Assembly (NCBI GenBank): GCA_002369515.1
Contig: DFFM01000008.1
Span: 15,458 to 27,349, forward strand
Direction of reading: 5' to 3'
DNA length: 11,892 nucleotides
Source of the DNA: Prevotella sp. UBA3776
Lineage (GTDB): Bacteria > Bacteroidota > Bacteroidia > Bacteroidales > Bacteroidaceae
Below the pieces are notes generated by a model. That model was not told the origin of the DNA. It saw nothing but the letters and a program-made list of their open reading frames with translations, and searched no databases. Both the position numbers and the translations under genes were made by a program. Below, piece by piece: positions 6,207-11,892 of the stretch. Positions within the stretch are counted from its first letter, which is position 1, and the number at the start of each line of letters is the position of its first letter.

Positions 6207-8519
6207 ATGAGAAAAGTATTGTTGACTTTATCACTGCTTGTGATGACCTTGGCCGCTACGGCCATCCCTGCAAAACCAGGACTATGGAAAACCATAAAAC
6301 TTGCCAACGGAACCGAAGTGCGCGCACAGCTGTGCGGCGACGAGTTCAACCACTATTGGCAGGACGCCAACGGCAAACGTTACATCGCTAGCGGCGACTG
6401 CTTTGTGCAGGCCAGCGACGAAACCCTCAGCAAACGGGGGGCTGCCCGCCGCATGAAAGCCGCCAAGGCCCAGCACAAACGGCTGAGCAAGGTCAGTAAG
6501 AAAGGAGCGCCCAAACGCGTGGGCGGCGCCACGGGCAACGACTACACCGGCCAGAAAAAAGGACTCATCATCTTGGTGAACTTCACAAAAAAGAAGTTCG
6601 AAGAAGGCCACGACCAAGCACTCTACAACCGCATTGTCAACGAGGTGGGATTCACCAACAGCGACGGGTTCAAGGGCAGTGTTCACGACTACTTCCTGGC
6701 CCAGAGCGGCGGTGTGTTCGACCTCGACTTCGACGTGCTCGGCCCAGTTGAGATGACCCAGGACTACTCCTACTACGGCAAGAACGACAGCAATGGCGAC
6801 GACCTGCGCCCCCACGAAATGGTGAGAGAAGCCTGCCTGGGCGTTGACGACCAAGTGAACTTCAAGGACTACGACTGGGACGGCGACGGCGAGGTTGACC
6901 AAGTGTTCGTGCTCTACGCCGGTCTGGGCGAAGCCGCCGGAGGTGAAAACAATACCGTCTGGCCCCACGAGTACGCCCTCTCGGGATACAACGATTTTGA
7001 CGAAAACGGGAAATTGGTTGACTACACGCTCAACTTGGACGGTGTGACAATTGACACCTACGCCTGCAGCAGCGAGTTGACTATTGACTACTATAACAAC
7101 AACGTTATCGACGGCATCGGCACCATCTGCCATGAATTTTCCCACTGCCTGGGATTCCCCGACATGTACGACTACACCCAAAAAAACTTCGGCATGGGCG
7201 ATTGGGACCTGATGGATCGGGGCAGCTACAACGGCGACGGCTGCGGCTTTGTGCCCGCCGGATACTCCAGCTACGAGAAGTGGTGCGCCGGATGGCTGGA
7301 ACCCATCGAGCTGAAAGACGAAGACGTGGAAGTGACCGACCTGAAGCCGCTGAGCCAGGGAGGCGATGCCTACGTCATCTACAACGACAAGAACCCCGAC
7401 GAGTTCTACCTGCTGGAAAACCGTCAGAATGTCAATTGGGATGCTGAGCTGCCCGGCAAAGGACTGCTGGTGCTCCATGCCGACTACGACCCGGAAATTT
7501 GGGAATGGAACGTGGTGAACACCAAAATCACCAAGGACAATTACTATAGCTACTACGGCTACCGATACGGCACTCAGGGTGGCGGCCCGCTCAACGACCA
7601 CATGCGACTGACCATCGTGCCGGCCGACAACGATGCCAAACTCTTGTCAGAGAGCCGCGACCCATTCCCCTACAACAAGCGCGACAGTCTGACCAACTTC
7701 TCCACGCCCAAGGCTACGCTCTACACAGCCAACAGCAACGGCAACAAGACACTCGACAAGGGCATCTACAGCATCAAGCAGAACGCCGACGGAACCATCA
7801 GTTTCAACTTCAAGGCCAATCCCTACAATGCGCAGGGCGGCACACCCGATGACCCCGACCAACCCGAACAGCCCGAACAGCCCATCGAAGGAGTAGTGTT
7901 CCATGAAACCTTCGACCAGTGCGACGGCACGGGCGGCAACGACGGCAAGTGGACCAACAACCTGGGCTCCACAGACAAGTTCCTCCCCGACAACGACGGC
8001 TGGACCACCTATATCGAGCAAGAGTTCGACTACAACGTGTCCTATGGCTGCAACAAGTGCGCCAAGTTCGGAACAAGCCAATACGTAGGAATGGTGATGA
8101 GCCCCAACTTCTCGCTCAATGGCGAAGCCACGCTCACCGTGAAGGTGGCTCCATGGGGCAACGGCAAAGAAAACGACCTCAACATCTGGTACGCACCTGC
8201 CGATGCTGAAAGCGAAGAAGAACTGGTGGAACTCTACAGCGGCGCACTGACTCCCAATGAGTGGAACGAAATCACCCTGAACGTGACAGGCGAGGGAGAA
8301 AGCTACATTATCTTCGACCCTGCCAAGCGACTGTTCATCGACGACGTGCTCATCAACATTCCCAAGGAGGACGACACCACAGGCATCAACAACGCCATTC
8401 CGCGTGTGCGCACCGTGGGAGGCCGCATCTACTCCATCGACGGACGCTACATGGGGCTCGACTTCGAAGCCCTGCCGCACGGCATCTACATCATCGACGG
8501 AAAGAAAGTGGTGAAATAG
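6207..8519 (+). CDS. Secreted M6-family metalloprotease with T9SS-like C-terminal tail
   Basis: A 770-residue secreted zinc protease of the immune inhibitor A (M6) type. A signal peptide covers about residues 1-19. A prodomain-like region (about 20-110) is followed by the M6 catalytic domain, starting at GLIILVNF and containing a calcium-loop-like DWDGDGEVD (223-231), the zinc motif HEFSHCLGFPD (309-319; His309, Glu310, His313) and the downstream MGDWDLMDRGSYNG turn. A Pro-rich linker (about 544-562, with repeated PEQ) leads to a jelly-roll-like domain (about 563-720). The last 45 residues (RIYSIDGRYMG ... GIYIIDGKKVVK) resemble the C-terminal signals of type IX-secreted Bacteroidales proteins. 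It probably acts at the cell surface or outside the cell. Lipoprotein gene 1 starts 45 bp after its stop with no terminator between, so the two may share a transcript. The substrate is unknown. Confidence 0.92.
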   Translation: MRKVLLTLSLLVMTLAATAIPAKPGLWKTIKLANGTEVRAQLCGDEFNHYWQDANGKRYIASGDCFVQASDETLSKRGAARRMKAAKAQHKRLSKVSKKGAPKRVGGATGNDYTGQKKGLIILVNFTKKKFEEGHDQALYNRIVNEVGFTNSDGFKGSVHDYFLAQSGGVFDLDFDVLGPVEMTQDYSYYGKNDSNGDDLRPHEMVREACLGVDDQVNFKDYDWDGDGEVDQVFVLYAGLGEAAGGENNTVWPHEYALSGYNDFDENGKLVDYTLNLDGVTIDTYACSSELTIDYYNNNVIDGIGTICHEFSHCLGFPDMYDYTQKNFGMGDWDLMDRGSYNGDGCGFVPAGYSSYEKWCAGWLEPIELKDEDVEVTDLKPLSQGGDAYVIYNDKNPDEFYLLENRQNVNWDAELPGKGLLVLHADYDPEIWEWNVVNTKITKDNYYSYYGYRYGTQGGGPLNDHMRLTIVPADNDAKLLSESRDPFPYNKRDSLTNFSTPKATLYTANSNGNKTLDKGIYSIKQNADGTISFNFKANPYNAQGGTPDDPDQPEQPEQPIEGVVFHETFDQCDGTGGNDGKWTNNLGSTDKFLPDNDGWTTYIEQEFDYNVSYGCNKCAKFGTSQYVGMVMSPNFSLNGEATLTVKVAPWGNGKENDLNIWYAPADAESEEELVELYSGALTPNEWNEITLNVTGEGESYIIFDPAKRLFIDDVLINIPKEDDTTGINNAIPRVRTVGGRIYSIDGRYMGLDFEALPHGIYIIDGKKVVK

Positions 8520-8564
8520 CTTCCATTCAGACAACATTACTATAGGTTTCAATCATTTGGCAAT

Positions 8565-8738
8565 ATGAGCAAACTGATTCTGAAAAGCCTCGCCACACTG
8601 CTCGTCGCTTTGGGATACTCGGCGTGCGACAACCCACACGAAGACCTCTACGGCCCGCCCGTAGTGTACGACCAACCTGAGCCTGGCGACAGCACCCAAC
8701 AGAACGGGCAAGAACCAACCGGCGATTCAACGAATTGA
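8565..8738 (+). CDS. Small YGPP-motif lipoprotein 1 (rSAM-associated)
   Basis: A 57-codon gene, easily missed because of its size. The N-terminus MSKLILKSLATLLVALGYSAC is a lipoprotein signal peptide with Cys21 as the predicted lipidated residue. The mature part has one LYGPPVVY motif (28-35) and then a disordered, acidic, Gln/Asn/Ser/Thr-rich tail. The mature protein has 8 Asp/Glu and no Lys/Arg, and acidic residues just after the Cys (Asp22, Glu26, Asp27) resemble a Bacteroidetes lipoprotein export signal. The lipobox form LG(F/Y)(S/T)(A/S)C and the YGPP motif are shared with the two lipoproteins flanking the radical SAM gene, so it is probably a third substrate of that enzyme. It follows the M6 protease by 45 bp and precedes a strong terminator. 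Confidence 0.85.
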   Translation: MSKLILKSLATLLVALGYSACDNPHEDLYGPPVVYDQPEPGDSTQQNGQEPTGDSTN

Positions 8739-8751
8739 AAAATCAAACTGT

Positions 8752-8791
8752 GCACCCCTTTTTGCAACCTGCAGAATGGGGTGCTTTTTTT
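8752..8791 (+). terminator. Rho-independent terminator after lipoprotein 1
   Basis: GCACCCC (8752-8758) pairs with GGGGTGC (8778-8784). The stem continues inward, with one mismatch and one G-U pair, to TGCA-ACC-TGCA, making an almost fully paired 33-nt hairpin. Seven T residues follow (8785-8791). It separates the M6/lipoprotein 1 unit from the lipoprotein 2/rSAM/lipoprotein 3 operon. Confidence 0.9.
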
Positions 8792-8801
8792 GAGGAAAAC
8801 G

Positions 8802-8833
8802 CTTGGAAGTTTCGTTCTTTTTACCTATTTTTG
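8802..8833 (+). promoter_or_regulatory. Predicted promoter of the rSAM/lipoprotein operon
   Basis: TATTTTTG (8826-8833) matches the TAnnTTTG -7 element. CTTG (8802-8805) lies 20 bp upstream as an imperfect TTTG -33 element. The start would be near 8838-8841, 32-35 nt before the lipoprotein 2 ATG. The position directly after a strong terminator supports it. Confidence 0.6.
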
Positions 8834-8872
8834 CGGCGACAACATGTTGGAAAACAAACAAATTGCAAAAGC

Positions 8873-9109
8873 ATGAAGAAACTGTTTCAGAAAGTGTGCG
8901 CTGCCACTTTGGTATTGCTGGGGTTCTCGGCGTGCATCTTCCAGCCTAAGCTCTACGGCTCGCCGCCCTGCCTGTACGGCCCGCCACCCGAATTCGAGGA
9001 CTCTGTCCAGGCCGTCACCCCTGCCGAAACCGACTCGGTGGCCGAAGATGACGACACGGAAAACAGCGTCAACACCCAACCTGCCCAAGCCGACAACAAT
9101 AGGCAATGA
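8873..9109 (+). CDS. Small YGPP-motif lipoprotein 2, upstream of the rSAM gene
   Basis: A 78-residue predicted lipoprotein. The frame is open upstream to 8735, but the ATG at 8873 is the better start: it lies downstream of the promoter, and begins MKKLFQKVCAATLVLLGFSAC, a complete lipoprotein signal with Cys21 as the lipidation site. The mature part begins with two tandem motifs, YGSPPC (28-33, a variant of YGPPP) and LYGPPPEF (34-41), followed by a disordered acidic tail (about 11 Asp/Glu against 2 Lys/Arg). Cys33 inside the first motif is unique among the three lipoproteins. Its stop codon overlaps the start codon of the radical SAM gene (ATGA), so the two are probably translationally coupled. 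It is a candidate substrate of that enzyme. Confidence 0.85.
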   Translation: MKKLFQKVCAATLVLLGFSACIFQPKLYGSPPCLYGPPPEFEDSVQAVTPAETDSVAEDDDTENSVNTQPAQADNNRQ

Positions 9110-10203
9110 CAAACAATTCCAACAACTACCGGCGACTGGGACTGCGCAAGCGGCTGGGGCTGGAAATATTTCGCCTAATGCAAAACAACTTGGTGAAGGA
9201 GCACCCTTTGCAACAGTTGTTTTGGGAGTGTACGCTGCGCTGCAACCTGCATTGCCGCCATTGCGGCAGCGACTGCCGTCGCGAAGCCAGTCAAAGCGAC
9301 ATGCCTGCAGAGGATTTTCTGCGGGTGCTCGACAGTGTGAGCCGCCACTACGACCCGCACAAGGTGTTTGTGGTGGTTTCGGGCGGCGAACCTCTCATGC
9401 GCGACGACCTCGAGGTCTGCGGACGGCAGATTTACGAGCGCGGCTTTCCCTGGGGCATGGTCACCAACGGCCTTTATCTCACGACAAAGCGGTTTGGCGC
9501 GCTCATGGATGCTGGCCTGCACTCCATGACCGTGAGTCTCGACGGACTGGAGCAGAACCACAACTGGATGCGCGGCCACAAGGACAGTTTCGCCCGCGTG
9601 TCGGATGCGCTCGACCTGATGGCAGCCGAACCACGGCTGGTCTATGACGTGGTGACCTGCGTCAACGAGCGCAACTACAACGAGTTGCCCGCTCTGCGTG
9701 AGTTTCTGATAAAGAAAGGTGTGAAGGCGTGGCGCGTCGTCACGGTGTTTCCTGCCGGGCGAGCCGCCAACGATCCAGCCATGCGACTCACCACCGACCG
9801 CATGCGCGGCGTGATGGACTTTATACGCAAGACCCGCGCCGACGGACGCATTGTGGCCAGCTATGGTTGCGAGGGGTTTCTGGGCAGTCTGGAGCACGAC
9901 GTGCGCGACTATTTCTACCATTGCAGCGCGGGTGTGACGGTTGCCTCGGTGCTCATCGACGGCAGCATCTCGGCCTGCACCAGCATACGCTCCAACTTCC
10001 ATCAGGGCAACATTTACAAAGACGATTTCATGGACGTTTGGGAAAACCGCTTTGAACCCTATCGCAACCGCGAGTGGATGCGCCAAGGCGCCTGCGCCGA
10101 CTGCAACATGTTTCGTTACTGCCGAGGCAACGGCATGCACCTGCGCGACGACAATGGACAACTAATGATGTGTAACCTAAGAAAACTGGAGGGCAAAGAA
10201 TGA
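9106..10203 (+). CDS. Radical SAM/SPASM enzyme of an rSAM/lipoprotein system
   Basis: A 365-residue radical SAM protein with a C-terminal SPASM-type domain, the architecture of enzymes that modify peptides or protein side chains. The CxxxCxxC cluster motif is Cys46, Cys50 and Cys53 (in CTLRCNLHCRHCGSDC, with extra Cys42 and Cys57). SGGEPL (92-97) is the SAM-binding GGEP motif. The C-terminal part has the CX12GX4C motif (Cys273, Gly286, Cys291) and CX2CX5C (Cys330, Cys333, Cys339), with Cys255 and Cys356 as further possible ligands. The usual fourth Cys after CX2CX5CX3 is Gly343 here. No RRE-like leader-binding domain is obvious. It overlaps lipoprotein genes on both sides by ATGA, so it is almost certainly expressed with them. 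The combination fits the predicted class described by TIGR04133/TIGR04134 as I remember it; the reaction is unknown. Confidence 0.9.
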   Translation: MTNNSNNYRRLGLRKRLGLEIFRLMQNNLVKEHPLQQLFWECTLRCNLHCRHCGSDCRREASQSDMPAEDFLRVLDSVSRHYDPHKVFVVVSGGEPLMRDDLEVCGRQIYERGFPWGMVTNGLYLTTKRFGALMDAGLHSMTVSLDGLEQNHNWMRGHKDSFARVSDALDLMAAEPRLVYDVVTCVNERNYNELPALREFLIKKGVKAWRVVTVFPAGRAANDPAMRLTTDRMRGVMDFIRKTRADGRIVASYGCEGFLGSLEHDVRDYFYHCSAGVTVASVLIDGSISACTSIRSNFHQGNIYKDDFMDVWENRFEPYRNREWMRQGACADCNMFRYCRGNGMHLRDDNGQLMMCNLRKLEGKE

Positions 10204-10475
10204 ATCTACGCTATGCTATCAACGCTTTTCTGGCAAGCCTGCTGGTGATGCTGGGCTTTACCTCGTGCAAAACTACCGCCAACGGCCAGGACGGCGGCAA
10301 CCAAAAGTCGATTTCAAAGAAGAACAACGACAACCCCAACCGAACCATTAGGGTGCTCTACGGTCCGCCGCCCGCTAAGTACAAAAGTCCCATAGCGCCC
10401 GAACCGAAAAAACTTCTCTACGGTCCGCCGCCCAGCGGTTATCGGACAGCAAAAAAAGATGTGCCACAACAGTGA
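10200..10475 (+). CDS. Small YGPP-motif lipoprotein 3, downstream of the rSAM gene
   Basis: A 91-residue predicted lipoprotein whose ATG overlaps the stop of the radical SAM gene (ATGA). The signal peptide MNLRYAINAFLASLLVMLGF ends in the lipobox TSC, with Cys23 lipidated. After a Gly/Asn/Lys-rich spacer come two well-spaced motifs, LYGPPPAKY (53-61) and LYGPPPSGY (73-81), separated by a Pro/Lys segment. In contrast to lipoproteins 1 and 2, the mature chain is basic (about 13 Lys/Arg against 4 Asp/Glu). The coding end runs into a terminator whose hairpin contains the stop codon. It is probably a substrate of the rSAM enzyme. The function is unknown. Confidence 0.87.
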   Translation: MNLRYAINAFLASLLVMLGFTSCKTTANGQDGGNQKSISKKNNDNPNRTIRVLYGPPPAKYKSPIAPEPKKLLYGPPPSGYRTAKKDVPQQ

Positions 10476-10489
10476 CACATCTTTTTTTT
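10451..10489. terminator. Bidirectional terminator shared by lipoprotein 3 and clpB
   Basis: GATGTG (10458-10463) pairs with CACATC (10476-10481). An inner CAC-AACA-GTG helix lies beyond one mismatch. Eight T residues follow (10482-10489) and seven A residues precede (10451-10457), so it works as an intrinsic terminator in both directions between convergent genes. The lipoprotein 3 stop codon (10473-10475) lies in the right arm. Confidence 0.9.
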
Positions 10490-10536
10490 GTTGCATGATA
10501 ACGGTTGATTAGCGTACTGAAAACGCAGCATCACAA

Positions 10537-11892
10537 TTAGTTGCGGAACACCAGTCCTTCGCCGAACTCGTCGATGATGATGGGCTTTGTGCGGTCCACC
10601 TCGTCGGCCAAGAGTTTCTTCGACAGGTCGTTGAGCACCAGTGTCTGGATGGCCCGCTTCACGGGGCGCGCACCAAAGTCGGGATCGTAGCCCGCATCGG
10701 CCAGATAGAGGATGGCCTGGTCGGTGGCTCGCAGTTCGATGCCCTGCGGTGCCAGCATGTCGGCGACGCGTTTCATCTGCAGGCGCACCACATCGGCAAT
10801 CTGCTCGCGGCTGAGCTGCTGGAAGGTGATGATTTCGTCGATACGGTTGAGGAACTCGGGCCGCATGTTGGCTCTCAACTGTTCGCGGGTGGCATTGCTG
10901 GTCATGATGATGATGGTGTTCTTGAAGTTGGCCGTGCGCCCCTTGTTGTCTGTCAGCCGCCCGTCGTCGAGCACCTGCAGCAGAATGTTGAACACGTCGG
11001 GGTGGGCCTTCTCAATCTCGTCGAAGAGCAACACCTGATAAGGCTTGCGCCTGACAGCCTCGGTCAGCTGTCCGCCCTCGTCGTAGCCCACGTAGCCCGG
11101 AGGCGCACCAATCAGCCTCGAAACGCTGAACTTTTCCTGATATTCGCTCATGTCGATGCGCGTCATCATCTGCTCGTCGTTGAACAGATATTCGGCCAGC
11201 GCCTTGGCCAGTTCGGTCTTGCCCACGCCAGTAGTGCCAAGGAAGATGAACGAGGCAATGGGGCGCTTGGGGTCTTGCAGTCCGGCGCGGCTGCGTCGCA
11301 CGGCGTCAGAGACGGCCGTGATGGCCTCGTCCTGCCCAATGACACGGTGGTGCAGCTCCTCCTCCAGATGGAGCAGTTTCTCGCGCTCGCTCTGCATCAT
11401 TCGGGCCACGGGAATGCCCGTCCAGCGGCTCACCACCTCGGCAATGTCGTCGGCGGTGACTTCCTCGCGCACCAGCCGCTGGCTGTCGGCCTCGCTGTTG
11501 AGCCTATCCTGCACGGCGCGGATGTCTTCTTCAAGTTCCTTCAGCTTGCCGTAGCGTATTTCGGCCACACGCTGATAGTTGCCCTCGCGCTCAGCGCGCT
11601 CGGCCTCGTAGCGCAGGTTTTCCATTTCCTGTTTGTCCTGCTGAATTTTGTTCACCAGCTGCCGCTCGCCCTCCCACTTGGCGCGGAACTGGGTTTCCTG
11701 CTCGCGCAGGTCGGCAATTTCCTTGTCCAACTGGGCTATCTTCGGTTGGTCGCCTTCGCGGCGTATGGCTTCGCGCTCAATTTCCAGCTGAGCCAGCTTA
11801 CGGGTGATTTCGTCCAGTTCCTCGGGCACCGAGTCGCGCTCCATGCGCAGTTTTGCGGCGGCCTCGTCCATCAGGTCGATGGCCTTGTCGGG
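10537..11892 (-). CDS. clpB: ClpB disaggregase, C-terminal part (cut by the window edge)
   Basis: The last 451 codons of a Hsp100/ClpB chaperone, which with DnaK rescues aggregated proteins in the cytoplasm. The frame stays open to the right edge (PDKAIDLMDEAAAKL), so the N-terminal domain and most of the first ATPase domain lie outside. Visible parts are the coiled-coil middle domain (about 11470-11840), the RWTGIPV linker, and the second ATPase domain with Walker A GTTGVGKTE (about 11213-11239), pore loop GYVGYDEGG, Walker B LLFDEIEKAHPD (about 10996-11033), sensor-1 MTSN and the arginine region GARPVKRAI. Between MTSN and RPEFLNRIDE there are only 10 residues, where E. coli ClpB has about 30. 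The frame is undisturbed. It converges on the lipoprotein operon across a shared terminator. Confidence 0.97.
   Translation of the reverse strand, partial: PDKAIDLMDEAAAKLRMERDSVPEELDEITRKLAQLEIEREAIRREGDQPKIAQLDKEIADLREQETQFRAKWEGERQLVNKIQQDKQEMENLRYEAERAEREGNYQRVAEIRYGKLKELEEDIRAVQDRLNSEADSQRLVREEVTADDIAEVVSRWTGIPVARMMQSEREKLLHLEEELHHRVIGQDEAITAVSDAVRRSRAGLQDPKRPIASFIFLGTTGVGKTELAKALAEYLFNDEQMMTRIDMSEYQEKFSVSRLIGAPPGYVGYDEGGQLTEAVRRKPYQVLLFDEIEKAHPDVFNILLQVLDDGRLTDNKGRTANFKNTIIIMTSNATREQLRANMRPEFLNRIDEIITFQQLSREQIADVVRLQMKRVADMLAPQGIELRATDQAILYLADAGYDPDFGARPVKRAIQTLVLNDLSKKLLADEVDRTKPIIIDEFGEGLVFRN

Noticed and set aside
5971..6210. Plus-strand open frame of 79 codons in the GH97-M6 spacer
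   Set aside because: It starts in the terminator arm, runs through the inverted-repeat element and poly-A tract, and overlaps the M6 start. It is more likely a by-product of the structured element.
6282..7601. Minus-strand open frame of 439 codons opposite the M6 gene, and a similar one at 9175-10161 opposite the rSAM gene
   Set aside because: Both are Val/Ala/His-rich shadows of codon bias on the real strand and lack recognisable domains.
8735..8872. 46-codon N-terminal extension of lipoprotein 2
   Set aside because: It would begin before the terminator and promoter and bury the lipoprotein signal. The ATG at 8873 fits both.

Overview
The window looks like a chromosomal segment of a GC-rich Bacteroidales bacterium, probably in or near the Prevotellaceae. 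This rests on promoters of the Bacteroidetes type (TTTG, about 20 bp, TAnnTTTG), A-rich leaders without Shine-Dalgarno sites, a family GH97 glycosidase, a Prevotella-style C-terminal tail on a secreted M6 protease, and short lipoproteins with YGPP motifs beside a radical SAM enzyme. The genus is inferred.

Left part (1-2980, minus strand): a flotillin/SPFH membrane protein, then upstream of it a secreted SGNH/GDSL esterase resembling carbohydrate esterase family 2. The esterase is divergent from nagB, and the spacer holds one recognisable promoter for each direction.

Middle (2979-5870, plus strand): nagB (glucosamine-6-phosphate deaminase), an array of GTTARGA heptamers, then a secreted GH97 alpha-glycosidase. 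The GH97 gene carries an in-frame insertion of about 78 bp that is itself a GC-rich palindromic element. With the esterase, this makes a small carbohydrate-scavenging neighbourhood.

Spacer 5871-6206: a strong hairpin terminator, a complex inverted-repeat element of about 94 bp (structured leader RNA or dispersed palindrome), a 13-A tract, and no convincing gene.

Right part (6207-10475, plus strand): an M6-family metalloprotease with a probable type IX-like C-terminal signal, followed by a 57-codon lipoprotein gene, a terminator, a new promoter, then an overlapping operon of lipoprotein 2, a radical SAM/SPASM enzyme and lipoprotein 3. All three lipoproteins share a lipobox and LYGPP(P)xx(Y/F) motifs. 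This is the most interesting system here: a candidate peptide- or lipoprotein-modifying pathway matching the predicted 'rSAM/lipoprotein' class (as I recall, TIGR04133/TIGR04134), whose product and role I do not know. Two of the mature lipoproteins are strongly acidic and the third strongly basic.

Right edge (10537-11892, minus strand): the 3' part of clpB, converging on the lipoprotein operon across a shared bidirectional terminator. Its second ATPase domain seems to lack about 20 residues after the sensor-1 Asn.
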